NCBI GenBank assembly: GCA_036924285.1
Contig: JAYKYS010000006.1
Location: forward strand, 21,054,001-21,118,000
DNA length: 64,000 bases
Source of the DNA: Asterella californica
Taxonomy: Eukaryota; Streptophyta; Marchantiopsida; Marchantiales; Aytoniaceae
Direction: 5' to 3'
Position numbers and translations under genes: made by a program. Of the stretch, positions 36,238-46,610 are shown piece by piece. The notes under the pieces were generated by a model. That model saw nothing but the letters and a program-made list of their open reading frames with translations, was not told where the DNA came from and searched no databases. How positions within the stretch are numbered: position 1 is the stretch's first letter; every line of letters begins with the position of its first letter.

Positions 36238-36732
36238 TCACAACTCAGCCGAGTCCTTCTTTGAAGTCGACAACTTCTCCGTCTCAGCTCTTTGGATCCC
36301 GTCCAACTTCTCGACTACTGACGTAAGGAGGACGGCCACATCGACGCACTTATGTCCTCTTGATAGATCACCCACTCCACAACTTTGACAAAGATCCTCT
36401 CCTAAAAGATGAATTGGCTCTGGTGAAGATGGACCCACTCGAAGACTTAAATCACTAAACTCTCGCTTTCCTTTAGCTCTCTCTGCTCTGATCCTAGTTG
36501 GACAGTTCACTACTTTATGTCCCAACTCTCTACAGATATAACACCACAAGTCGGTATCTACTCTTCTCCTCGGAGATTCTACTTGAGGTTTTGTACTAGG
36601 GTTCTCAAACTCGACGATAATCTCTCTCGAGCTCTCTCCGACACTTACTATGACAACTAAACCTTGAGGAAGATTTCTAAGTCTAACTTTCCAGTCTTTT
36701 GAATTTCCACTCATGTTGTTGCGACTTCTCAA
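36238..36732 (-). CDS. Element C extra ORF upstream of gag, zinc-knuckle protein
   Basis: An open frame of 164 codons (158 from the better-placed MSGNSKDW start) lying between the leader and gag, on the same strand and about 210 nt before gag. It encodes a CCHC zinc knuckle, CYICRELGHKVVNC, then a second Cys/His group CQSCGVGDLSRGHKC, then a helical Glu/Lys tail. It is not part of the gag core, which starts at 36024 and has its own knuckle. Extra ORFs before gag are known in Tat/Ogre-type plant gypsy elements, so this may be an accessory RNA-binding protein. Equally it could be a captured or displaced gag piece. It is one of the few intact frames in C. Confidence 0.6.
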   Translation of the reverse strand: MRSRNNMSGNSKDWKVRLRNLPQGLVVIVSVGESSREIIVEFENPSTKPQVESPRRRVDTDLWCYICRELGHKVVNCPTRIRAERAKGKREFSDLSLRVGPSSPEPIHLLGEDLCQSCGVGDLSRGHKCVDVAVLLTSVVEKLDGIQRAETEKLSTSKKDSAEL

Positions 36733-37386
36733 TCATTAAGTGGACAAATTATCTTCGTGGAAAATAGTTCTATATTACTTTCTTACTCTTTCGAGCTTTA
36801 TACTAAAAATCGTGTATTATACATTCTATACACGAAATAAAATCCAATCTAAAATTAAGAGTCTAAGATAATATCCTCATGACCATTGTCTGTACTGATC
36901 CTAGCAGACATCTTCAAGTCACTCTTGTAAGGATCACACTCTACTTCGCCAGGAGCATTCGTGACTTCCATCGTGAATGATGCTTTGAATTCAATCTTCT
37001 TCGCATCTACGCCGATGCTCTCAGAAGCTTCTTGATATAGAGCAAAAAGGGCACCCTAACTGCAATAGATGCGTGTTCGCAACTCCTCTATACTTAACTT
37101 TGGCTTTTCCGTCTCCGTTTTAACTCCCAAACGTCTCTTCTTCAACCGCGGCACTTGAACTGGATTCCCCATGAAGTATCTTCAAGACCTCCTTGTACGC
37201 CGAAACATATATCTCTTAATCGATAAGAGATATCTCCAAGATTTATGTGGTCTCCAGTAGCTCAACCTCCAAGCTACTAAATCATGAAGTTTCAACAGAA
37301 ACTTCCCTAATCAGAAGAGATGGTGCTGATTGTACAAATTTTCAGAGAACTAAAATTTATATATTTTCACTTCCCTCGTGGTTGTC
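36733..37386 (-). other. Element C leader, proximal part
   Basis: Non-coding sequence between the repeat block and the extra ORF. The plus-strand open frame at 37247-37573 overlaps the repeats and has no domain. Confidence 0.5.
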
Positions 37387-37956
37387 AACCCCCTCCACTT
37401 TGAAAACTTCTTTCTCCCTCTTCAGGCCTCATCTTCTCATGATTTTTGTTTCCTTTACTAGATTATCAGCCAAGCTGAGATACTGGAAACTTTCACAAGA
37501 AAATAAAATTCACAGAAAATCTGACAATGATTGTAAACATTTTCTAGAGAGCAGAATTCCTCAATTCTCGTGAATAAACCCCCTCAACTTTGAAAATTCA
37601 TTGCTCTCTCTCTAGACCACCTTTTCCTATGATTTGTTTTGTCTTAGATAGGCTATCAGCCAAGCTCTAGTCCTGGAAAGTTTCACAGGAAAATAAAATT
37701 CACAGAAAAGCTTACAATGACTGTAAAACTTTTCCAGAGAACAGAATTCCTGAACTATCGTGAATAAACTCACTCAACTTTGAAAATTCATTGCTCCCTC
37801 TCTAGACCACCTTTTCTTGTGATTTCTTTTGTCCTAGATAGGTTATCAGCCAATCTAAAACACTGAAAAGTTTCACAGGAAAATAAAATTCACAGAAAAT
37901 CTGACAGCGACTATACAAATTTTCCAGAGAGCAGAATTTCTAAACTCACAAATGTT
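37387..37956. repeat. 190-bp tandem repeat, three copies, in element C leader
   Basis: Units begin at 37387, 37577 and 37767 (AACCCCCTCNACTTTGAAAA), exactly 190 bp apart, and each contains TTATCAGCCAA and GGAAAATAAAATTCACAGAA. Copies differ by about one tenth of positions. Located between the 5' LTR and the coding region, where packaging or translation-control signals would lie. Confidence 0.92.
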
Positions 37957-38224
37957 TCTCCTCTAATAACTTTTCTCTCATCCTTTCTCTACAACTCTTG
38001 TTGCACCCTCCTTCAACTCTCCTCAAACCCTTTCTAAGTGAACAAGATGTAAAGAATGACTTCGAACGCTTCTAGATCACTACAAAATACACGAAAGTTT
38101 CTAACGTTGCTAACATCACGTTAGCTCTCTCTCCTCCCAACGTTCTCTCCATGTGCTCTCTCATAATCTCTTTTTGTCGAATATAGAATTGAACTCTAAA
38201 CATCCTTCAACGATCTCTTCAACA

Positions 38225-38249
38225 GAGGTCTCGGCAACGGAACCAAAAA
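38225..38249 (-). promoter_or_regulatory. Element C primer-binding site
   Basis: Right after the 5' LTR end the minus strand reads TTTT then TGGTTCCGTTGCCGAGA. This resembles the TGGCGCCGTTGCC type site (tRNA-Asp-like) used by Athila/Tat elements, with two differences in the first six bases after TGG. Confidence 0.6.
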
Positions 38250-39159
38250 TGTAAACCCTCCGCGATCTTGTCGATTAACTACCTCCAATCTCTCAACCTC
38301 CACGATAGTCATCGATGAATCTGCAACTTGTCGGACCTATCTCTCACTCAGAGGTCACCTCTGATGGCTTTGACGGAAGCACACCATGAACTTGAAGAGA
38401 AAGATGCTATGTTCAATCATTCACACACCCCTAAACTCATCAACTAAAATCCTCCATAAACTCATTAACTAAAATCTTTCATTCTAACGACGTCTCTCAA
38501 GTTCTCACATGCTAAAATATCACGCACTCTCTATATTACTTAAGTTGTCATTACGACGATGTGAAAACAAGGATGATGAGCTCTTTTCTACTCCTCTATT
38601 TATACATTATAGGTTTTTACTTTGGTACCATCCGATAATTCAGTCGTAACTATTTTTACCGGATTTTACAAAGATATTACTTAAAGTAAAAGCATTATTC
38701 ACATTGGCTTTTTACCTTTTCACATGGGCTTATTCTTTTAAAGTCAACAACTTCTAGAAGGAATCTGGAATATTCTCAAGGAATCTCGAATTTCCACCCC
38801 CCTCTACACTATGACTCACTAAAAAGGAGACATGTGGAATCTCTTCTTGTTTGTTGCACTCAAAGTTCACAATTTTAATCCAACCACTAATATCAAGTCA
38901 AAAAGGAGATAAGGGATATTTTCCACCTCCTTTCTACCTTTTAGACAAGATAACAAGATAGTAGTGCTCACTCTTTAGCAAATATCTGAATTCTCCCAAA
39001 AGTACAGCTAAGTTTAACCATAACTAACTTTTAGCTAGTCATGACTAACTTGATACCTCCTTAAAGTACTTTGGCAGCAAATAAATATTCTCAACACTTT
39101 GTTATAACTAAATACCTTACTAATAGACAAATTTCCTATGTGTAACATAAGTCGTTACA
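38250..39159 (-). repeat. Element C 5' LTR
   Basis: 910 bp, TG...CA ended, partner of 30207-31118. In the first 340 aligned bases I count about 18 differences including small indels. Confidence 0.93.
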
Positions 39160-39540
39160 AGACAGTCCTTCTTCTGATGAGGACCATCACATGCCCAACA
39201 AGGACTTGCTTGCTGATGACTAGAGAAGGACGGCATGGGTTTCTACCCACCAGATCCTCCAACATCTCCTTGGGATCGTGACTGGTCTGCACGATCCTTA
39301 CCACCACCACCACCACGCCGTTGTGTAGCCTGTGGTCCTCGAGAAGAGGTGGTCGCTCCATGTGATGTCTCCTTGCTGAATCCAACAACCACAACCCTCT
39401 CCTCCACCATGTTGAGCTCAATCGGCTCAGCCAGACCGAAGACAACCGCCAACGTTGTAGTGTCGTAGGATTTCTCCTTTTGCTCATTTAGTATAAAAGA
39501 TATCGTTCTCACAGAAGATTTGCACAAGTATCGCTGCTCT
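39160..39540 (-). pseudogene. Element A gag C-terminal part with zinc knuckle
   Basis: Minus strand from 39527: SYDTTTLAVVFGLAEPIELN, VVVVGFSKE, a Gly-rich stretch, one TAG, then PCWACDGPHQKKDC, a knuckle of the C-x2-C-x3-H-x4-C type found in gypsy gag. The last Cys codon lies 1-2 nt from the C insertion, and the frame resumes on the far side (PQRRGSYETF at about 30206). Similarity stops sharply near 39,540. Confidence 0.75.
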
Positions 39541-41100
39541 AAGTTCTAAGATCCGTTCAAACTCACAAACACACGGATTTTACCTAGAAATCCCGTCTTC
39601 TCACAAAACCACACGGCTTCCAGAACCTTCAGAAGGTGCCATGGACCTTAACAAACAACTACCACCTAAAATATCACACAAATATCTACAAGGAAGCTCG
39701 AGAAGACGCTTTTTGCTTCCAGATCACGACTTCTAGTCTTCTCAACACAATCTTCCCGAAGTAATTCTCGACTTCTCAAGAGGTTCAATCCGGCTTCTCA
39801 TACCTCCAGAAGACTACTTCTGCTTAGTAGACGTCGAATTATCACTGTCTATCACATATGGCTCTTCCAATTCCCAACGAGATTAGATCAATCACAAGGC
39901 GTATGCCTCTTGTAGCCTTCCTAGGCTTCTGCCTATGGAAACGATCTACCTGCAACACTACAACGACATTCATCTTCACGGAAGCTCAATAGAAGTCTCG
40001 GAAGCTTACTAGAAGAAGGTAGGAAGATGGGAAGATGAGAGAAGATGAAGAAGAAGAGAAAATCCAAACAACAAAAAACAAGACAAGAATGAGAAATTAA
40101 GATTTCGATAAGCTTCTAGTCCGGATCCTAACTTACAAGCCATCCCTGCTTGTAGTAATTTGGGAAAGAAGACCACAGATTTTCTTACAATTACACAGTC
40201 TTCTACTCGAGGATGTCGTCTTCTGCTGTGAGAAGAAGTCTTCTTTCTTCTTCTGTCGCTGCTCCGACTATTCCGTCATTTGGGATCACTTATCCATAGG
40301 ACCGTCCGTACGTGGATCTGAAGTGCTCCACTGGATGAGACAAGCTTCGACTCTACACAACTGATGGCAATCACCGCCACTCAAGGAGAATGCTTCACAT
40401 GCACAAGTGGGTGTGAATTTGAGGAAACTCACTACCTAGAAGACACAGACAAAGCTTCTGCACTCAAATATGAAATCAATTCCTCGAGAAGAAGGTACAT
40501 TGTTGTTGGGAAGCTCACTCCCTCTACTTCTTGTTCTTACTCTCGACACATCAGTTTAGACAACACGACTACACGATGATGCCGTTCCCTGCTCTAAATT
40601 GTCCACTACTTGCAGCTACATCTTCACTTCACGGTTGGGAACAAAAGTGCAGACCCCTCCTATGTAATCCAAATCTATTCGTATGTCTCTATCATCGGGT
40701 GCAGTTTGGGTACTGTGCAGACTGTGTAACTATCTGCACACTAAACTGTCTCTCACATTTCTAGTGGGTTCTGTGTGTGTGTGCTCGAAAATCTACTCTA
40801 TGCTCTAACTTATACATCTTCCTTGAGGCGCAGGGGAGATCCTCTCCAATCCTCACTTGCAATCAAGAGAGATGAGGCGCTGTCAAAAGACCACCACCTC
40901 ACATGCAATCGGCTCCGTGCCTTGGTTTAGACATTTGCTTTGCTACTCCTGCACTGCCTCCTATGCCACATGGACAATCATCTAAAATTACAAGGAACTG
41001 TCACCTCCTAAGATAGCAATTTCGACTCCTACCAAATTTAGACAAATCAACTTGTCTTTCTAATCTGCTGTCGACTCTTATTCATGAGGCGTGATCTCCT
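39541..41100. other. No gene recognised
   Basis: Rich in GAAGA/TCTTC and AAGCTT-type words on both strands. Short open frames (40364-40579, 40531-40764 plus) have no domain. It may belong to element A or to a separate insertion. Confidence 0.45.
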
Positions 41101-41660
41101 CTTGATCTGGACCTACATGAACTCCTAACTCGGCTTCTGATAAGGTGAGAAGCCCTGCGAGTACCTCGGGTGTCACTGAGGTGGCTTCTTCCTCAATATT
41201 CGTGGTTGGCTCAGCTGGTGTAGCTTCGGAAGACGGAAACGTCTTTTGGGAAGCTGAGTCGACCTGCGCTTCCTCACTCTTTGAGGTAATCGTTCGACTC
41301 TGAGAGCTGTGGTGACTTTGCAGTGGTTCGAGGAAGTCACCTCTTTCACTCGAAACACCTGAGAAGACAACTCTTCTTCTTGTCCTCCGGGGCTTCTTCT
41401 ATAGTCTTCTCGGCTTCCAACGCTGTCACTACCAAGTGGACAGCGAGGTCGAACTTCTCCTTCTCCAAATCTGTCCCGATCGCTGGTCCGTGTGAAGATG
41501 TAGTCGCTGGTGGTGGAATCGAAGGAAGACCAACTTTGAGATGTAATAGACCTCTCATCGAGAAGAATACACCTCCCATCGCTCTCATTGGGTGCCAACT
41601 TGGAGATGTAATAGACGCTATAATTCGAATATGAAGAGAGGAAGACAGGGCCACATCAGC
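41101..41660 (-). pseudogene. Possible decayed retroelement leader or gag N-terminus
   Basis: Minus strand near 41615 reads TTACA, TCTCCAAG, then TTGGCACCCAATG, which could be an LTR end plus a TGG-type primer site. Downstream frames (41654-41346 and 41598-41173) give acidic coding-like sequence (DLEKEKFDLAVHLVVTALEA) and, in another frame, VTPEVLAGLLTLSEAELGVH. This could be the start of element A, but the link across 39.5-41.1 kb is not shown. Confidence 0.3.
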
Positions 41661-41800
41661 CGCTTAAAAGCCCAGAAATTAAAAACAGAAAATCAACCAC
41701 AAAAGAATACACCTCCCATCGCTCTCATTGGATGCCAACTTCGAGACGTAGTAGACGCTACAATTCGAACATGAAGAGAGGAAGACAGAGTCACATGAAC
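41540..41800. repeat. Direct repeat, 141-bp step
   Basis: AGAATACACCTCCCATCGCT begins at 41563 and again at 41704. About 95 bp match, including GGNTGCCAACTT and GAAGAGAGGAAGACAG. A shorter third partial copy (CAACTTTGAGATGTAATAGA) begins at 41531. The repeated part includes the primer-site-like TTGGCANCCAATG. Confidence 0.85.
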
Positions 41801-41914
41801 CGAGCACTGAAACCCAGAGACTGGAAGTATGAAAGGAGGACCATGAAGAACAGTAGTGTACGTAAGAGCGCTTTGAAGCAGATGCCTTCTCATAGCATTC
41901 GCGTTCAGGGTAAG

Positions 41915-41976
41915 CAAGCAGAAAGCACGTACACTGGAACAACATCAAGCAGAAAGCACGTACACTAGAACAACAC
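41915..41976. repeat. 31-bp tandem duplication
   Basis: Two adjacent 31-bp units (CAAGCAGAAAGCACGTACAC...) at 41915-41945 and 41946-41976 with two differences. Confidence 0.9.
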
Positions 41977-44900
41977 CAAGCATGTTAGACTGGAGAAGAG
42001 AAGCTTTGCAGACCCAGAGATCTTAAATACGGGATGATATGTCCACAAGGTAATCTCGTCTAGCGGCTCCACTGTCGCTCCAGTCCGCTCGCTGATCGTT
42101 TCAAGATCTGTAAAACTTGAATCATCCGTTATCGTATAACGTGTTTTTCTGTCTAGGAATACACGGGGTATATGGCTGTGCAGAGGTATGTGGATTGACA
42201 AGGTTGGATCTAGAAATGGATGTTTCCACTCAAATGTTTCACTATCTACTCTTCTAGCCTGATGACCTTGTATCCGCTCGTCTCAAGTTTAAAGCTTGCT
42301 ACGATCCAAGGTTACGTATAGGTTGCATAAACTTGTGTTACAAACAGATCTTTTGTATTCTAACTAAAAATACTCAGATCTATATTATCTAACTGAAGTT
42401 ATTCCTCTATATCACTGGAAGCCTGACTTCTGAATAGTTCCTCAGCGACGCTAACTGTCCATCAATCCAACTATCACAACTTCATAGTACAACCAGAAGA
42501 TGCTATAAGATCACTCAATCAACTTGATAGAGTATCGATACAACTTGCTGTACACCCTGGTCTACCAAGCATTCCAGCAAGGTAAAGCATGCATACTCCA
42601 AAACACTATTCAGATCTCAATATAGCACCAACGGCGGTAGTACTTGGCAGCTCCGAGAACCCAAACAGCGGCTTAAGACTCATGGCGACTCCGTTCTCCT
42701 TCATCACCAAGAGCTGAAATCAGCCCCACACCCTCCAATGTCGAATTGCATGCAGGCATGGCAGTTTCAGCAACAAACTCCTCTCCAAATTGATCGAAAA
42801 TGACCAAAATGATCATAGATGATACCGAAAAACCCGAAATTGCTAATAACAGAAGTATTTTCGAACTTTGAGACCTCAGTCCTTCCAAACCACTCGACCA
42901 ATGATGATCAAACTTCACAGGAAGCTTGATTGGACCCTTCACTCCTACCCTGAACAATTTTCAGGTCGAAATCTCAAACCAATTCTCAGATATGGATCAA
43001 ACCGTAATCTGTGCTAACTTCAGAGCTTTACAGACCCAGGTACATTTGATCCAAGATTCTGAACAAACTACTCGACCATTTGAGGTGAAACTTCCCAAGT
43101 ATCTCACTGATAAGACATTCTTCAATCCTGGAGAGTTTCACTCAGAAATTCGACTTAGATCTTAAGCAATAGCAAACTATCCATGGTTATCACAGTTCGC
43201 TGTCCCCGCCTTATCCCATCTGCTCTTCTCAACTTCAATCGGTCGGTTTAGAATCCAAATCGATCAAGAACCTGACCAAATTGATATCAAAATGACCAGC
43301 ACGTCGTCAGCTCTCCAACCCAACAGACAGCTCCTCAAAACTCCTCGCGAGTCTCTCGAAACAACCAGAAACGTGGCAGTAGGTACGAATTTCACCCCCC
43401 TCCACTCAATCGATCATAACGCGCTCATACTTTCATCAAATCGATCGATTCTTCAGTCCAGATTGTAGCCCTGGTCGAGCGCTCTCCAACCATACCCTTC
43501 GTTTCGTGAATGGACCTCTGAAGCCTCCAGAAACCACAGAAACGTCGCGAGGATCAGCTAGAACACCATTGGTCCAAAAGTGGACCAATAAGACCAAAAA
43601 GAACTTTACTTTTTGTCTTTTCTCCTCTTAACTTTTCCCTTAGAACGAATTTTTACTCTCCAAGGAGACACAAGACATCAACAACACTCTAAGACTTCAC
43701 AAAATCCTTCAGATATGTCGATGGATTCTTCGCGGTCCGTAACTACACAGAAGCGCTCAACCAGAATGAAACCAGTGAGCCGTAGACTAATACAACGTCA
43801 ATATTACAACTTGGAAACGTTCTACAATAAAATGTATGACAAAAGGAAACGGTGAAGCTATCACTCGATTGTAATATTCTTGCCCGAAGTTTCTCACGAT
43901 CCAAGCCCCATGATTGATCTTCGGTCTGCAATGGCACCGGACATCGACCCAAAGATTGAAAGGAACGTTCGATGGATAGTTGAGATCCATTATTCCTCAC
44001 AACAAAATGTACACCGTCATATCCCAAGTCTCTCCGTATGTTACGATTGGAAGGTTCACCGGAAGCTGTAACTCCATCACCCTCCCCATGAACTCATCAC
44101 CAAAATACGCAACTAACCACTGTCGAAAGTGATCGCGGTGGATGCAATGAAGCTTGATATGAAACGGATTCGGGAAAGGAAGATCCGGAGCCAGTAACAC
44201 ACCTCCGTCCATAACCACCACTCCTGCAGTTCCTCACTCCTCCATGCAGATCACCGAGAACCCTTACGAATCACCCGCTGAGAGAGAATGTCGTATGAAC
44301 CTTCGACCCACCATTTTATACACAAATGCGGCGACAAGGACCACTAAAGTGAACGCGCACAGATCGATGACTTGGCACGTTCTTCTACCGTGCGACCACT
44401 TAAACAGATAATCACAAACGTGGCACTCATCACACCGTTCGGCGAGTTACGCGATACGGTTCACGAAACACGGAAAAGAAACACAACATAGGTTACACAG
44501 GAATTTCACACAGGAGCCGAACCACAACACGACACCGTTCATGCTTTGGCCCTCCAGTAAAGTTCAAGTGAAGTTTAGAAAATACATAACGAGTTACGCA
44601 GTTGAACTTTGCAGCCTCATATTTGTTAATCCGTTATACAAGAGTCCGTTGATTGGAAGGTAGAAAGAACACTACAGATTGCTCTTTCGATTAGAGAGCT
44701 TTATGTTCTTTTCAGCTTTAGTAAAGAGAAAGAAGCGTTGATAGCGAACATTGAATGATGAGATATTGAGTAAGAGAGTGGTGAACATCCGAGTGAAGTT
44801 AAGGTATTAGTTCGAGGACTTGACTACCCCGTAACGTGAGAGAGAGTATTGTGTCATATCTAGTTCTGATTGATTGACGGTCTAGAGAAGACTGTGACTT
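41977..44900. other. No gene recognised; possibly LTR-like sequence
   Basis: Open frames up to 94 codons on both strands without domains. 42,700-43,650 has the composition and phrases (for example TGGACCAAT near a TTTTTGTCTTTT run) seen in the LTRs of element B, but no second copy is in the window, so a solo LTR is only a guess. Confidence 0.35.
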
Positions 44901-46560
44901 TGAGATTTCACAAGCGTGAGAGAGAACTTGACGGACAGTATCTTGTTGTACAGAGTTCTGTTTTATTCCCAGTTCAGAGAGAGTAAAGGAGTTGGAAGAT
45001 CGTGAGAAGAATAAGAGAGAGACAAATAAGAAATTTGTAGACATTGAACTTGCCGACAAGTGAAGGACAGTATTTAGCGATTCTGTTTTATGTCAATTGG
45101 AGAGAATAAAGGAATTGGAATATTATGAGAAGCAAATAAGAGAGAGAAGATGACACATAGTGAGACGGAGAAGCATGTTGTGACTAGAGACAAAGTCGAA
45201 GTTGGAAACATCATGGATGGGATAATCTTTTGGACATTAGTCTATTTTTGTGCACTTTATGAGCATTTCATTGAAGGAGAAGTACAAATCAAGGTGTAAG
45301 TCAAAGGACCAAAACAAGATTTGAGTCGTAAACAGATTCGCGTGCATGAAATGAAAGAGAGGAATGAGGATGAAATCCAAAAAGGAGTATTCAACAAGGA
45401 TAAGGATATTGAGACGGATCGAGACTAGTGTAAGTTGTCGGCACCAGAAAAGATGAATCAAGCGATAGGTCGAGGAAAGATGTTTACTGCTGAAAGTGAA
45501 CAGCAACCAGATAACTGCAACGTAGACAAAGTTTTAGTTCTGTGCTACAACATGATCGACCATGTGAAAAAAAGAGTCGTTGACAGATGCAGAAGACACA
45601 AGAAAAATACAGACACAAAAAAAGAGCAAGTTAGAAAAGAGCTTACTGATAAGAGACAAATCGCTGAGCACATATGACGAGATACGCATTGAGCACTGAT
45701 GACAAACGTGCAGCTGTTAGTCCCAAGCAGAAACAGCAGACGGAAAACAACCATCGTCCAGAATGGATATCTACCGCAAAAAGAGAACAGCAACCAGATA
45801 ACTGCAGCATAGACAAAGTTTTAGTTCAGTGCTCCAACATGATCGACCAGGTGAAAAAGAAAGAGTCAAAGACAAACGCAGAAGAAACACAGATGCAGAA
45901 GAGGAGCAAGTTAAAAGGAGCTCACAGATAAGAGACAAATCACTGAGCACAAATGATCAAAGATACACATTGAACACACAGATAATCAGAGATACACATT
46001 GAGCACTGGTGATAAACGTGCAGTTGTTAGTCCCAAGCAGAAACAGCAGATGGAAAAGAACAATCGTCCGAAATGGATGGATAGGATCAGAATTTGTTCT
46101 AGAGAAGCAAAAATAAGAAAGAATCAATCTTTTAAGAATAGATCTTCCACGGAAGATCAAACTCTCTCTTAGAGAAATATCTAAGAGTTTACGGATGGGA
46201 TGGAAATACTGGAAATAGAAAATATTTTCATATTGTGGAGAACCGATCCAAACTATTGAGCACGATGGATCATCAAATATTTGAGATCACTTGTGGATTG
46301 ATCAGAAGTGCATGGATGACCCGAGGCAGATGAATGTCAAGCAAGATGCATAGTTCAAGAAATCACCGTTTGTATTAAGGGAAAAATTCTTGGAAGTCTG
46401 AGTACAATGCAAGTGGTCCCTGAGTACCTCCAGATTCATACCGCGCAGATATCATGGAGAGGGAAAGGAAGGATGCGGAATTACAACTCAGTCATTTAGC
46501 TGAGCTCACAGATAAGAGACAAATCACTGAGCACAAATGATCAAAGATACACATTGAACG
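44901..46560 (+). pseudogene. Decayed Lys/Glu-rich coding region with internal duplications
   Basis: Plus-strand frames give charged, helix-forming sequence: RVKELEDREKNKRETNKKF, MKERNEDEIQKG, VRKELTDKRQIAEH and later AELTDKRQITEHK. Open pieces 45435-45677 and 45674-45931 are parts of it; stops and frame changes separate them. The same block is duplicated: GAACAGCAACCAGATAACTG at 45498 and 45785, CCCAAGCAGAAACAGCAGA at about 45721 and 46031, and the 58-bp block GAGCTCACAGATAAGAGACA at 45918 and 46503. I do not recognise a family; a coiled-coil protein gene is the simplest reading. Confidence 0.35.
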
Positions 46561-46568
46561 ATATACCC

Positions 46569-46610
46569 AGGTATACCCTTTAACTCAACGAAGAGTTAAA
46601 GGGTATACCT
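46569..46610. repeat. Perfect 18-bp hairpin, 6-nt loop
   Basis: AGGTATACCCTTTAACTC (46569-46586) and its exact reverse complement (46593-46610) enclose AACGAA. It sits directly after the last copy of the duplicated block at 46503-46560. Possible foldback element tip. Confidence 0.85.

Larger units (their letters stand above)
30207..39159 (-). mobile_element. Element C: older Ty3/gypsy retrotransposon
   Basis: 8,953 bp with LTRs of 912 bp (30207-31118) and 910 bp (38250-39159), both TGTAA...TTACA. Flanks are GGAC (30203-30206) and AGAC (39160-39163), a 4-bp target duplication with one mismatch. LTR differences are about 5 percent over the first 340 bp. Minus-strand order: 5' LTR, primer site, repeat-bearing leader, extra zinc-knuckle ORF, gag, protease, RT, RNase H, integrase, purine tract, 3' LTR. 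Many frame breaks. It lies within the CCHC knuckle of element A gag. Confidence 0.93.
17255..39540 (-). mobile_element. Element A: decayed Ty3/gypsy element, split by B and C
   Basis: Reading the minus strand from high to low coordinates gives gag C-terminus (39540-39160), insertion C, a second Cys/His motif (about 30206-30030), an aspartic protease core (about 29230-28950), further pol sequence, insertion B, then RT and RNase H (about 18570-17255). The order matches a gypsy element and no piece is repeated. All pieces have multiple stops or frameshifts. The DSGAQP-type protease motif is known from gypsy elements of mosses, algae and related lineages. The integrase and 3' LTR are missing; the element ends near 17255. 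The 5' LTR was not identified with confidence. Confidence 0.75.
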
